Shown here piece by piece: positions 50,493 to 58,675 of a stretch of DNA of 64,000 nt. The stretch's first letter is position 1; each line of letters begins with the position of its first letter. This DNA is from JANQGH01 sp039177555. GTDB lineage: Bacteria > Pseudomonadota > Alphaproteobacteria > DSM-16000 > Inquilinaceae. The notes below the pieces were generated by a model, which had not been told where the DNA came from, ran no database searches, and saw only the letters and a program-made list of their open reading frames with translations. A program made the position numbers and the translations under genes. The DNA lies in the NCBI GenBank assembly GCA_039177555.1, contig JBCDFV010000014.1, positions 1-64,000 on the forward strand, written 5' to 3'.

Positions 50493-50918
50493 CTAGCCCG
50501 GGCCGCCGCCCTTGCGGTTGGAAAAGAACTCGCCGGCAAAGTGCCGAAAAATGAAGACGTAGTTGCCGACCAAGGCGAGTCCCGAAAGACCGGCCAGGAT
50601 GATCACGAGCGGATTGCCAAGTGCCGCCGGCAGAAACAGCGAGACCCATCCGGCCAAGGCCGGGGCGAGTGCCAGGCCGGCAAAGAAGCTGAGCCACTGG
50701 CCGCGACCGATCATGAACGGCGCAATAATGTAGCCGATATTCAGGATGATCGTCATGACCATGGCGAACAGGACCTGATCCTGCGAGGCGCCCGCCAGGC
50801 CCCTTGTATCCATCATGACAATCGCGGGCAGTCCGATGCCCACCGCAATCGACAGCGCCGCAAGCCAGCGCGGCAAGGTGTATCGACGGCGGGGCGGCAA
50901 CGGATCCGTATCGGTCAT
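50493..50918 (-). CDS. Four-helix membrane protein of unknown function
   Basis: 141 residues. A basic N-terminus (PPRRRYTLPRWLAALS) and about four hydrophobic segments (ALSIAVGIGLPAIVMM; VLFAMVMTIILNIGYIIAPFMIG; WLSFFAGLALAPALAGWVSLFL; PLVIILAGLSGLALVGNYVFIF), with a Gly-rich C-terminal tail. I do not recognise a family. The start at 50918 has GAGAAA upstream; the frame is open to 50969. It converges on the preceding exported-protein gene with 9 bases between stops. Confidence 0.7.
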   Translation of the reverse strand: MTDTDPLPPRRRYTLPRWLAALSIAVGIGLPAIVMMDTRGLAGASQDQVLFAMVMTIILNIGYIIAPFMIGRGQWLSFFAGLALAPALAGWVSLFLPAALGNPLVIILAGLSGLALVGNYVFIFRHFAGEFFSNRKGGGPG

Positions 50919-51041
50919 CGACAGTTTCTCGCAGAGTGGCAGGCGGCGATCATACCCCTGCCGCAGCAACCTGCCGCCAATTCGGCGGAAAATCCATCCC
51001 GGCCTGTGCTTTTGGCCCCAGGAGCGCTATATGGCTGCGTC

Positions 51042-51233
51042 ATGAGTGGTATCTTCCTTGCCTTAGCCATCGCTACCGCCCTGGCAACCGTGGCGGTCCT
51101 AACCACCGGCCTGATCGGCATGGCGCGGGGTGGCGAGTTCAATCAGCGCTACGGCAATCGGCTGATGCGCTGGCGCGTCGGCCTGCAAGCCGCCGCCATC
51201 GTCTTTCTGGCCCTGGCCATCTTCACCCGCTGA
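51042..51233 (+). CDS. Small HIG1-domain twin-transmembrane protein
   Basis: 63 residues. Two membrane helices (FLALAIATALATVAVLTTGLIGMA; VGLQAAAIVFLALAIF) flank the HIG1 core GMARGGEFNQRYGNRLMRWRVGLQ. HIG1 proteins stabilise respiratory complexes in mitochondria; bacterial homologues may act on terminal oxidases (inference). The ATG at 51042 fits the family start. It is 9 bases upstream of the cobalamin adenosyltransferase gene, an arrangement I recall in other alphaproteobacteria. Too short for many gene finders. Confidence 0.85.
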   Translation: MSGIFLALAIATALATVAVLTTGLIGMARGGEFNQRYGNRLMRWRVGLQAAAIVFLALAIFTR

Positions 51234-51242
51234 GCGCCCCAT

Positions 51243-51812
51243 ATGGTTCAACTTACTCGGATCTATACGCGCGGCGGCGACAAGGGCAAAACGTCGCTGG
51301 GCGACGGAACCCGCCTTGCCAAACATGCCAAACGGGTCGCCGCCTACGGCACGGTCGATGAGGCGAACGCGACGCTGGGCATCGCGCGGCTGCATATCGA
51401 CCCCGATACCGAGGCCGACGCGATGCTCGTGCGGATCCAGAACGACATGTTCGATCTAGGCGCGGACCTCTGCACGCCGGAACAGAAGGACCCGCCCTAC
51501 CCGCCATTGCGCATGGTTGCCGCCCAGGTCACCCGCCTGGAGGCGGAGATCGACCAGATGAACGCGGACCTCTCGCCCCTGAAAAGCTTCGTGTTGCCGG
51601 GGGGCAGTGCCGCGTCCGCGCATCTGCATCTGGCCCGAACCATCATTCGCCGGGCCGAACGTTTGATGACCGAACTGGCTGACGAGGAGGCGGTCAATCC
51701 TGTCGCCATCCAGTACGTCAACCGGCTTTCCGACCACGCCTTCGTCATGGCCCGCTGGCTGAACGACAAGGGTGCCGGCGATGTGCTTTGGGTGCCGGGC
51801 GAAAACCGCTGA
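51243..51812 (+). CDS. Cob(I)yrinic acid a,c-diamide/ATP:cob(I)alamin adenosyltransferase, PduO type
   Basis: 189 residues. The N-terminal ATP-binding motif TRIYTRGGDKGKTSLGDGTR is diagnostic; KHAKRVAAYGTVDEANATLG and the C-terminal LHLARTIIRRAERLMTEL...NPVAIQYVNRLSDHAFVMAR complete the PduO helical bundle. It makes adenosylcobalamin from ATP and reduced cobalamin, supplying the methylmalonyl-CoA mutase (19.7-21.9 kb) that MeaB protects. Its start lies 9 bases after the HIG1 protein. Confidence 0.95.
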   Translation: MVQLTRIYTRGGDKGKTSLGDGTRLAKHAKRVAAYGTVDEANATLGIARLHIDPDTEADAMLVRIQNDMFDLGADLCTPEQKDPPYPPLRMVAAQVTRLEAEIDQMNADLSPLKSFVLPGGSAASAHLHLARTIIRRAERLMTELADEEAVNPVAIQYVNRLSDHAFVMARWLNDKGAGDVLWVPGENR

Positions 51813-51929
51813 ACCATACCGCCTGCCACCAGGCTCCAGCCGAGGTTGATTGACAGCCCGCGGGACAGCCAATAGTCTGCCGGCCCCTTTGTTGCAGTGC
51901 AAAATCGTTGGGCAGGAGCGAAACGGGTT

Positions 51930-52817
51930 ATGACCCAGGCGGCGGACATCAAGAAGATCGGCATCATCGGATCGGGCCAGATGGGCGGAGGCATTGCCCA
52001 GGTCGGCGCTGTCGGAGGTTTTGACGTCTATCTCACCGATATCAGCGAGGACGCCCTGGACAGGGCCAAGGCCCTGATCGCCAAACGGCTCGGTCGGCAG
52101 GTCGACAAGGGCTCGCTGTCGGCCGAGGATCGCGACGCGGCGCTGGCACGTATCGTCACCGGACAGGCCTACGAGCCCCTGGGCGAATGCCAATTGGTCA
52201 TTGAGGCGGCGACCGAGGACGAAGACGTCAAGCGCGCGATCTTCAAGCAGTTGGTGCCCCATCTGAACGAGGATGCGCTGATCGCAACCAACACGTCGTC
52301 GATTTCGATCACCCGCATGGCGGCGATTACCGACCGCCCGGAACGCTTCATCGGCATGCATTTCATGAACCCGGTCCCGGTCATGAAGCTGGTCGAGATC
52401 ATTCGCGGCATCGCCACCAGCGAGGAGACCTTCAACGCGGTGCGCGACCTGGCCATCGCGCTGGGCAAGACAGCAGCGATGGCTGAGGACTTTCCGGCCT
52501 TCATCGTCAACCGCATCCTGCTGCCGATGATCAACGAGGCGGTCTACACGCTCTACGAGGGCGTCGGTTCGGTTGAATCCATCGACACGGCGATCAAGCT
52601 GGGCGCAAACCATCCGATGGGGCCGCTGGAGCTGGCCGACTTCATTGGGCTGGACACCTGCCTGTCGATTATGAACGTGCTTTATGACGGGCTGGCCGAC
52701 AGCAAGTATCGCCCCTGCCCCTTGCTGGTGAAATATGTCGAGGCCGGCTGGCTGGGCCGAAAGGTCGGCCGCGGCTTTTACGACTATTCCGGCGAAACCC
52801 CGGTACCGACCCGGTAA
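51930..52817 (+). CDS. 3-hydroxybutyryl-CoA dehydrogenase
   Basis: 295 residues, NAD(P)-dependent. The Rossmann start is IGIIGSGQMGGGIAQVGAVGGFDVYLTD. The HCDH signature includes NTSSISITRMAA, and the catalytic His lies in IGMHFMNPVPVMKLVEII near 143. The C-terminal domain has DFPAFIVNRILLPMINEAVYTLYEGVGSVESIDTAIKLGANHPMGPLELADFIGLD. It oxidises (S)-3-hydroxyacyl-CoA to 3-oxoacyl-CoA in butanoate/PHB metabolism. The ATG at 51930 is preceded by CAGGAG, 11 bases away. It sits 117 bases after the adenosyltransferase gene, which may be transcribed together. Confidence 0.94.
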   Translation: MTQAADIKKIGIIGSGQMGGGIAQVGAVGGFDVYLTDISEDALDRAKALIAKRLGRQVDKGSLSAEDRDAALARIVTGQAYEPLGECQLVIEAATEDEDVKRAIFKQLVPHLNEDALIATNTSSISITRMAAITDRPERFIGMHFMNPVPVMKLVEIIRGIATSEETFNAVRDLAIALGKTAAMAEDFPAFIVNRILLPMINEAVYTLYEGVGSVESIDTAIKLGANHPMGPLELADFIGLDTCLSIMNVLYDGLADSKYRPCPLLVKYVEAGWLGRKVGRGFYDYSGETPVPTR

Positions 52818-52823
52818 GGGCCC

Positions 52824-53117
52824 ATGTCCGCGTATCTGATCGCCGATCTGGACATTCAGGACCCCAACCTTGCGGCCGAGTATCGCCGCCAAGTAACGCC
52901 GCTGGTGGCCAAACATGGCGGCACCTACATGGTGCGGGGCGGCGACGTCAGGACCCTGGAAGGTGATTGGGCACCCGGCAGATTGGTTATCATCGAATTC
53001 CCCTCCATGGCGGCCGCCCAGGCCTTCTACGACGACCCGGCATACGGGCCGGTGATGGCGTTGCGCCAGCGATCAGCCAGCGGCAGCGTCGTGCTGGTCG
53101 AGGGCATGCAAGGTTAG
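52824..53117 (+). CDS. DUF1330 domain protein
   Basis: 97 residues, the whole length of the small DUF1330 (ABM-like alpha/beta barrel) family: AYLIADLDIQDPNLAAEYRRQVTPLVAKHGGTYMVRGG, then ERLVIIEFPSM-like GRLVIIEFPSMAAAQAFYDDPAYGPVMALR. Related dimeric barrels act as monooxygenases or stress-responsive proteins; no function is known here. It starts 6 bases after the dehydrogenase stop, so it is co-transcribed. A TetR gene follows 63 bases later. Confidence 0.88.
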   Translation: MSAYLIADLDIQDPNLAAEYRRQVTPLVAKHGGTYMVRGGDVRTLEGDWAPGRLVIIEFPSMAAAQAFYDDPAYGPVMALRQRSASGSVVLVEGMQG

Positions 53118-53180
53118 GCAATCGAGGCGGCATCACGCGCGGGCATTTCCCTGACGGCCTGCAGGGGCTAGATATCATGT

Positions 53181-53825
53181 ATGGATCGGCAGAAGGGTTA
53201 TGGCGGGCGCGGCGGTCGGCGGGGCTATCATCACGGTAATCTGCGTGAGGCCCTGATCAACGCCGCGCTCGGCCTGATATCGGAAAAGGGCGCGGCGGGC
53301 TTCACGTTCGCTGATGCAGCCCGCGCGGCCGGCGTCAGCGCGGCGGCACCTTATCGGCATTTTCGCGACCGCGACGCGCTGATGGCCGACGTCGCGCAGC
53401 GCGGCTTCGAACAGCTTGAAGGCGACCTGGCACTGGCGGCGGCCAAGGGCGATCAATCGCCAGTCGCGGTGATCGACCGAATCGCGCGCGCCTATCTGGA
53501 TTTCACCCGACGCGAGCCGGCGCAGTTTTCCGCCATGTTCGAGTCCGGCCAGGTGTTCACAGAGAGCAGCGACGTGTGCCTGGCTTCCGATCGGGTCTTC
53601 AACGTCATGCTCGACGCCTGCAAGACCTTGGTGGAGACGCAACCGGCCGATCAGCGCGCGCCGGCTATGATGATCGCGTTGCACATCAACGCCTTGACCC
53701 ATGGCGTGGCATCCTTGTTTGCCCGCGGCGACGAAAGCCGACGGCCGATCCCCATGCCGCCCGAGCAACTGCTGGAGGCCGGCATCCTGGTCTATCTGGA
53801 AGGCCTGGGCATCAACGCGGACTGA
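53181..53825 (+). CDS. TetR/AcrR family transcriptional regulator
   Basis: 214 residues. The HTH lies near residues 18-65: GYHHGNLREALINAALGLISEKGAAGFTFADAARAAGVSAAAPYRHFRDRDALM. GYHHGNLR is the TetR subgroup start common in alphaproteobacteria; the C-terminal ligand domain is about 90-214. It sits downstream of the dehydrogenase/DUF1330 pair on the same strand and may control them or a distant target. No strong ribosome site precedes the ATG at 53181. Confidence 0.88.
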   Translation: MDRQKGYGGRGGRRGYHHGNLREALINAALGLISEKGAAGFTFADAARAAGVSAAAPYRHFRDRDALMADVAQRGFEQLEGDLALAAAKGDQSPVAVIDRIARAYLDFTRREPAQFSAMFESGQVFTESSDVCLASDRVFNVMLDACKTLVETQPADQRAPAMMIALHINALTHGVASLFARGDESRRPIPMPPEQLLEAGILVYLEGLGINAD

Positions 53826-54050
53826 CGCCGCCGCCACTGAAAATAGCCGCGCCTATCCCCACATACTGTAGGGACTTATCCTATCAAGGCCGGGAAATTG
53901 TCGTTTTTTCAAACGGTTAGAGAAAACCGTCAGACGGGCAAAAATCGTGATGGCCTTCCCTTGAAAAGAGCGCATGGCTGCCAATCTATGTGAATGTCAA
54001 AAACATTAACATTGGCCGACTTGGGGCCGAACTGGAGAGTGAGGAAAGAA

Positions 54051-54500
54051 ATGTCGAGCGTGACAGCAAAGCTGGATGATTTCGGCCTGCCTGGTTGGAT
54101 CGCTGTGACAGTGCTGGCTTTCATTGTCTTTTGGCCGCTTGGGCTGGCGCTGCTGGTTTACCTTTTCTGGAGTGGACGAATGAGCTTTGGTTCCCATCGC
54201 GGCATGTGCGGCTGGAAGGGCCGCATGTCGGACAACATGCACCGCTGGCGCGATTCGCACCGCGGCCGCTATTCCAGCGGTAACGATGCCTTCGACGAGT
54301 ATCGCGAGCAGACTCTGGATCGGCTAGAAGAAGAGCAGAAGGAGTTTCAGGACTTCCTGAAGCAGCTTCGCTCGGCGAAGGATCGGGCCGAATTCGACCA
54401 GTTCATGGCCAATCGCCGATCACGGCCGAACGGTAATGGCAATGGCGGCAGCCCGTCGACCAGCGGTCCCGAAGCGCCCGAACAGCCGTCGCAGGCGTAA
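54051..54500 (+). CDS. DUF2852 domain protein
   Basis: 149 residues. The conserved N-terminal membrane segment GWIAVTVLAFIVFWPLGLALLVYLFWSGRM (about 14-44) is the DUF2852 core. The middle is Gly/Arg-rich, and the C-terminal helix EQTLDRLEEEQKEFQDFLKQLRSAKDRAEFDQFMANRR is a charged coiled coil conserved in the family. A Gly/Asn/Ser/Pro-rich tail follows. GAGGAAAGAA directly before the ATG fixes the start. Alphaproteobacterial only; function unknown, membrane-linked. A strong terminator follows. Confidence 0.88.
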   Translation: MSSVTAKLDDFGLPGWIAVTVLAFIVFWPLGLALLVYLFWSGRMSFGSHRGMCGWKGRMSDNMHRWRDSHRGRYSSGNDAFDEYREQTLDRLEEEQKEFQDFLKQLRSAKDRAEFDQFMANRRSRPNGNGNGGSPSTSGPEAPEQPSQA

Positions 54501-54523
54501 ACGCAGCAAACCCGTTTTCTTCC

Positions 54524-54559
54524 AGGCGGAAAGGTTGCAACAGCCTTTCCGCCTTTTTT
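54524..54559 (+). terminator. Intrinsic terminator after the DUF2852 gene
   Basis: AGGCGGAAAGG, 9-base loop, CCTTTCCGCCT then a run of T (to 54559). It ends the DUF2852 transcript and separates it from the cyclase-like gene, which is on the same strand and starts about 57 bases later. Confidence 0.88.
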
Positions 54560-54615
54560 GTGCGGCAGGCGGCGGAAGACAGCCCGCGAAATCCGGGCAA
54601 TGACGCGATCGGGGG

Positions 54616-55590
54616 ATGGATCAGGGGATGAAACGAAGGCTGACGACCGTGCTGTACGCGGCAGCCGACCGGCCGGACGTCAACGGTGACAGCGACGATG
54701 GCGCCTCCCTCGCCCGGCTGAACGGTTATCGCGCGTTGCTGGCCCAACAGTTCGAACAGCGCGATGGAAGGCAGGTCAATCGCTGGGGGCACGCGGTCGT
54801 TGCGGAGTTTCCCAGCGTCGTTGAAGCCGTCCGCTGTGCCATCGATGTCCAACGGGCGGTCGCGAGCAAGAACGCGGCCCTGGACCGCGACGAGCGGTTG
54901 TGGTTTCGCATCGGCATCAATCTCGGCGACGTCGTCCTCGATACCGGGGACGTTTATGGCGACGGCGTCAATGTCGCGGCACGCCTTGAGGCGTTGGCGG
55001 AACCCGGCGGCATCGTCGTGTCGGGAACGGTGCATGAGCTGACCCGCAAGCAGGTCGACGCCAAGTTCGACTTCATCGGCGACAAGCAGATCAAGAACAT
55101 CGACGAGCCCGTCGCCAGCTATGTGGTCCGTGTCGAACACCGCGACGGACAAGAGGCGCCCGACGCCCAAACGGCATCAAGGCTGCAGCATATAGCCGTT
55201 CGCGCCGATGAGCTTTGGGCCTGGCTGAAGGCCCAGCCGAGGTCCGTGCGCTATGCGGCCGGCCTGATCGGTCTGTTCATCGTCCTGAACGCCCTGTTCG
55301 GCGGCATTGCGAACCCGTGGTTCGTCGCGCCCTCGATCCCGCTGGCGCTTTACATCTATCTTCGCGCGCGCCGGCAAACGGGCGTAAAGACCCCGCGCAG
55401 TTGGCCCGACGAGACGGCCCTGCCGGATTTCAAGAGCGCTCGATCTCGATGGCAAAAGCGGCGATCAGTCGGTGATCGGACCGGTGCCGACGCGGGGCAG
55501 GACGCGACCGCCGTCGGCCATGGCAACGACGATGATGATCTCGTCAGGCCGCGGACCGTCCGGCATCGACACGGTCATCGTGTCGAATGA
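54616..55590 (+). CDS. Class III adenylate/guanylate cyclase homologue with a damaged metal site
   Basis: 324 residues as read. The cyclase domain (about 5-180) is clear: NRWGHAVVAEFPSVVEAVRCAIDVQRAVASKNA, FRIGINLGDVVLDTGDVYGDGVNVAARLEALAEPGGIVVSGTVHELT. In active cyclases the segment is MGDGLLVEFPSV; here it reads WGHAVVAEFPSV, so the second metal Asp is His. A C-terminal two-helix membrane module (AAGLIGLFIVLNALFGGIANPWFVAPSIPLALYIYLR) follows. The last ~42 codons run antisense into the convergent AA_synth gene and look like a shadow, so the true C-terminus may have been lost by a frameshift. Likely catalytically dead or regulatory. Confidence 0.8.
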   Translation: MDQGMKRRLTTVLYAAADRPDVNGDSDDGASLARLNGYRALLAQQFEQRDGRQVNRWGHAVVAEFPSVVEAVRCAIDVQRAVASKNAALDRDERLWFRIGINLGDVVLDTGDVYGDGVNVAARLEALAEPGGIVVSGTVHELTRKQVDAKFDFIGDKQIKNIDEPVASYVVRVEHRDGQEAPDAQTASRLQHIAVRADELWAWLKAQPRSVRYAAGLIGLFIVLNALFGGIANPWFVAPSIPLALYIYLRARRQTGVKTPRSWPDETALPDFKSARSRWQKRRSVGDRTGADAGQDATAVGHGNDDDDLVRPRTVRHRHGHRVE

Positions 55591-56040
55591 CCCAAACAAC
55601 CAGACATCGTCCTTGTCGCCCAGCGGCACGTCGATCGCGCTGCCCATCGTGCCGAGCTTGCAGTTTGACGGAATGATCGCCTTGCCGCCGCCAACAGCGC
55701 TGCGCATCGGCTTGCCCAGCTTCGGGTGTATGGTGGCCGCCCCATGTTCGACCTGGCCGTCGACACCGACTAGCGCAGCCTTGCCGTAGGAGCAGGCGGG
55801 CCCGTCCAACATGGCGGCCAAATCGGCCCCGACCCGGGCGCCCGCCTGCTTGCCAAAGTCGAACAACGGGCTGAGATCATCGACATAGCCCTGGCCGGCA
55901 AAGGGGTTGCGGCAACAGACAAGCGCCGCCGCGCGGCAGATCGGCCGGTCCAGCCGGCGGTCAGCCTCGGCGAAGACCAGTTCCTTGGCAAAACTGATCT
56001 TGCGGATGTCCATGTGCGTTCCCGCTGGCTCGGCACTCAT
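55465..56040 (-). CDS. Amino acid synthesis family protein (AA_synth, DUF1185-like)
   Basis: 191 residues. The family segments are KISFAKELVFAEADRRLDRPICRAAALVCCRNPFAGQGYVDDLSPLFDFGKQAGARVGADL, GKAALVGVDGQVEHGAATIHPKLGKPMRSAVGGGKAIIPSNCKLG and DEIIIVVAMADGGRVLPRVG. The structural family is related to cyanuric-acid-type folds; some members lie near amino-acid catabolic genes. The reaction is unknown. Its ATG overlaps the stop of the YtoQ-family gene (ATGA), so the two are coupled. Its 3' end overlaps the cyclase-like gene by 126 bases. Confidence 0.85.
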   Translation of the reverse strand: MSAEPAGTHMDIRKISFAKELVFAEADRRLDRPICRAAALVCCRNPFAGQGYVDDLSPLFDFGKQAGARVGADLAAMLDGPACSYGKAALVGVDGQVEHGAATIHPKLGKPMRSAVGGGKAIIPSNCKLGTMGSAIDVPLGDKDDVWLFGSFDTMTVSMPDGPRPDEIIIVVAMADGGRVLPRVGTGPITD

Positions 56041-56531
56041 TCCGCGGCGTGAGCCTGCGCACCCCGACCCGGCAGTTCGCCCCGGATGACGTAGGCGAGG
56101 GCTTGCACCACCTGTTCCGGCTGGCGCGCCACGGCACAGGCCGCGCCGTCAACCTCCTTCAATGCATGGTCGTGGTCTTCGGGATGCAGGGTGATGATCG
56201 GCTTGCCAAGCGCGGCCGCGTAGCCCGCGTCGAAGGCCGCATTCCACTGCTTGTACCGCTCGCCGAAACGGACCACGACGATGTCCGCCGCCTCAAGCAA
56301 GCTGGAAGTACGGATCGCATTCAACTGCGCGCCCTTGCGGTCGTGCCAGAACTTGCTGGCCTCGGGCCCGAAGATGGCGACCCCGCAATCGTCGGAACTG
56401 GCGTGATCGGTCACCGGCGACGACAGGTCGACCGGCAGGTCCGCGGCCGCGATGCCCGCCGTGATCCGGTCCCGCCAGTCGCTATGGATCTCTCCCGACA
56501 GGTAGACCTGCCAACGCTTGCTGCTCATCAC
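56037..56531 (-). CDS. YtoQ family protein
   Basis: 164 residues. WQVYLSGEIHSDWRDRI is the conserved YtoQ start; VDLSSPVTDHASSDDCGVAIFG, NAIRTSSLLEAADIVVVRFGERYKQWNAAFDAGYAAALGKPIITLHPEDHDHAL completes the domain, with a nucleoside 2-deoxyribosyltransferase-like fold. The Asp/Glu and Ser positions of that fold are visible but activity is unproven. It is upstream of and overlapping AA_synth by four bases. Confidence 0.87.
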   Translation of the reverse strand: MMSSKRWQVYLSGEIHSDWRDRITAGIAAADLPVDLSSPVTDHASSDDCGVAIFGPEASKFWHDRKGAQLNAIRTSSLLEAADIVVVRFGERYKQWNAAFDAGYAAALGKPIITLHPEDHDHALKEVDGAACAVARQPEQVVQALAYVIRGELPGRGAQAHAAE

Positions 56532-56646
56532 TCCGACCTTTCGCTGGAGCCCCCGACACCCGCCCGGGACATCATCTGACTTGATCGTTCCATCTTACGT
56601 CGAAGAACCGGAATGGGCACCGTTTTTGCGGATCCGCCCCCCCGTT

Positions 56647-57216
56647 TCAGCCGGTCTGATCCAGATAGTAGCGCATCAACGCGATCGCCTCATCGGCATG
56701 CCAGTCGGCCGCGCCTTGCAACGTGCCGACCCAATCGCCGTCGGCGTCGATGACAACCGTCGTGGGCAGGCCGTAGGCGTCGAATGCGCCAGGCGCGCGG
56801 CCACTGGTATCGAAATAGCGCGCGAGATGGGTCAAATCGTGCTGAGCAAAGAACGGGTCGACGATCTCGGCCCCTTCTCGGTCGATCGACAGGGCCAACA
56901 CCTCGAATTCGTCCCCGCCCAGGGTCGCCTGCAGGGCGTCCAACTCGGGCATTTCGCGGATGCACGGGCCGCACCAGGTCGCCCAGAAGTTCAGGAGAAC
57001 GACCTTGCCCTCGAAATCGGCCAACGTTAAGTGGTTGCCCGCCTCGTCGGAAAAGCTAATGTCAGGCGCCGGTTGCGGAGCGTGCGGCTCGTACGCGACG
57101 ACCGCCCCCTCGATCGGCGGCTCGTCGGTTGGCGTCGCGACAATCCAGACGGCGACGCCGACCGCCACCGCCGCAACAGCAACCGCGCCCCAGCGCAGCC
57201 CTTTCGACACGTTCAT
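56647..57216 (-). CDS. TlpA-like thioredoxin-fold lipoprotein/membrane-anchored disulfide reductase
   Basis: 189 residues. The N-terminal membrane anchor (LRWGAVAVAAVAVGVAVWIVA) is followed by a periplasmic thioredoxin fold with the active-site motif FWATWCGPCIREMPEL (C-x-x-C near residue 88) and the cis-Pro loop DAYGLPTTVVIDADG. It reduces disulfides in c-type cytochromes or in periplasmic copper-site proteins, as TlpA/ResA/SenC proteins do. The start at 57216 is 12 bases from the divergent argH ATG; the in-frame codon at 57243 would overlap argH. Confidence 0.9.
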   Translation of the reverse strand: MNVSKGLRWGAVAVAAVAVGVAVWIVATPTDEPPIEGAVVAYEPHAPQPAPDISFSDEAGNHLTLADFEGKVVLLNFWATWCGPCIREMPELDALQATLGGDEFEVLALSIDREGAEIVDPFFAQHDLTHLARYFDTSGRAPGAFDAYGLPTTVVIDADGDWVGTLQGAADWHADEAIALMRYYLDQTG

Positions 57217-57228
57217 CGAGACCCATCC

Positions 57229-58668
57229 ATGGCCAAAGATCATCCTTCCAGCCCCATAGATACGGACGGACCGGCGGCCAACAAGCTGTGGGGCGGCCGT
57301 TTTGCCGGCGGGCCGGCCGACATCATGCAGGAGATCAACGCCTCAATCGGCTTCGATGCCAGGCTGGCGAGCCAAGATGTCGCGGGCTCGAAGGCCCACG
57401 CGTCCATGCTGGCCAAGCAAAACATCATCTCGGACGCCGATGCCAAGGCCATCATCGACGGCCTGGATGCGATCGAGGCCGATATCGCAAACGGCACGTT
57501 CACATTTTCGACAGCACTGGAAGACATCCACATGAATGTCGAGGCGGCACTGGCCGACCGCATCGGCCCTGCCGCCGGCAGACTGCACACCGCGCGCAGC
57601 CGCAACGACCAGGTCGCCACAGACTTCCGGCTCTACGTTCGAGAAGCGCTGGACAGGCTGGATGCGGCCTTGCGCGAGGTCCAAGCGGCCCTGATCGACC
57701 AGGCGGACGCCCATGCCGCCACCGTCATGCCGGGGTTCACCCATCTGCAATCGGCCCAGCCGGTAACGTTTGGCCACCATTTGCTGGCCTATGTCGAGAT
57801 GCTGGGCCGCGACCGAAGCCGCGTTGCGGATGCCCGCGCCCGCATGAACGAATGCCCCCTGGGTTCTGCGGCGCTGGCCGGCACGCCGTTTCCGATCGAT
57901 CGTCACGCGACCGCCGCCGCACTCGGCTTCGACCGGCCGACGGCCAACTCGCTGGACAGCGTCTCGGACCGGGACTTCGCGCTGGACTATCTGGCGACCG
58001 CCGCGATCGCCGCCATGCATCTGTCACGGCTGGCGGAGGAAATCGTCATCTGGACCTCGGACGCCTTCGGCTTCGTCCGGTTGTCCGACGCATTCTCCAC
58101 CGGCTCGTCGATCATGCCGCAAAAGCGCAACCCGGACGCCGCGGAACTGGTACGGGCCAAGACCGGCCGCATCGTGGGCGCACTGGTCGGCCTCTTGACG
58201 GTCATGAAAGGCTTACCGCTCGCCTATCAAAAGGACATGCAGGAGGACAAGGAGCCGGTCTTCGACGCCGACCAGACCATCATGCTGGCCACCGCCGCGA
58301 TGGCCGGCATGATCGCGGACTTGACGGTCAACAAGGACGCCATGAGCCGGGCGGCGAGAACCGGCTTTCCGACCGCGACCGATCTTGCCGATTGGCTTGT
58401 CCGCAGCCTCGACATGCCGTTCCGTCAGGCCCATCACGTCACCGGCCGCATCGTGGCGTTGGCCGAGGACAAGGGCTGTGATCTGGCGGACCTCGACCTC
58501 GGCGAAATGCAGACGGTCGAACCCGGCATTTCGCAAGACGTCTTTGACGTGCTAAGCGTCGAGGCCTCCGTCGCCAGCCGGGCCAGTTTCGGCGGCACCG
58601 CGCCCGATGCCGTTCGGGGTGCGGTCACGGCGGCACGCCGACGTTTTCTGGACGAGACCACCGACTAG
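57229..58668 (+). CDS. argH: Argininosuccinate lyase
   Basis: 479 residues. It splits argininosuccinate into arginine and fumarate. The fumarase/aspartase superfamily signature is GSSIMPQKRNPDAAE near residue 300, with the catalytic Ser loop, THLQSAQPVTFGHHLLAYVEM (catalytic His), and RSRNDQVATDFRLY. Its ATG at 57229 lies 12 bases from the divergent TlpA-like start, so each promoter must overlap the other gene. argH, the small lipoprotein and lysA follow in one direction with short gaps. Confidence 0.97.
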   Translation: MAKDHPSSPIDTDGPAANKLWGGRFAGGPADIMQEINASIGFDARLASQDVAGSKAHASMLAKQNIISDADAKAIIDGLDAIEADIANGTFTFSTALEDIHMNVEAALADRIGPAAGRLHTARSRNDQVATDFRLYVREALDRLDAALREVQAALIDQADAHAATVMPGFTHLQSAQPVTFGHHLLAYVEMLGRDRSRVADARARMNECPLGSAALAGTPFPIDRHATAAALGFDRPTANSLDSVSDRDFALDYLATAAIAAMHLSRLAEEIVIWTSDAFGFVRLSDAFSTGSSIMPQKRNPDAAELVRAKTGRIVGALVGLLTVMKGLPLAYQKDMQEDKEPVFDADQTIMLATAAMAGMIADLTVNKDAMSRAARTGFPTATDLADWLVRSLDMPFRQAHHVTGRIVALAEDKGCDLADLDLGEMQTVEPGISQDVFDVLSVEASVASRASFGGTAPDAVRGAVTAARRRFLDETTD

Positions 58669-58675
58669 GAGCCCG

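Noticed and set aside
51813..51929. Cobalamin riboswitch near the adenosyltransferase or dehydrogenase
   Set aside because: No B12 box (AGYCMGRAGACCTGCC-like) could be found here or upstream of the mutase.
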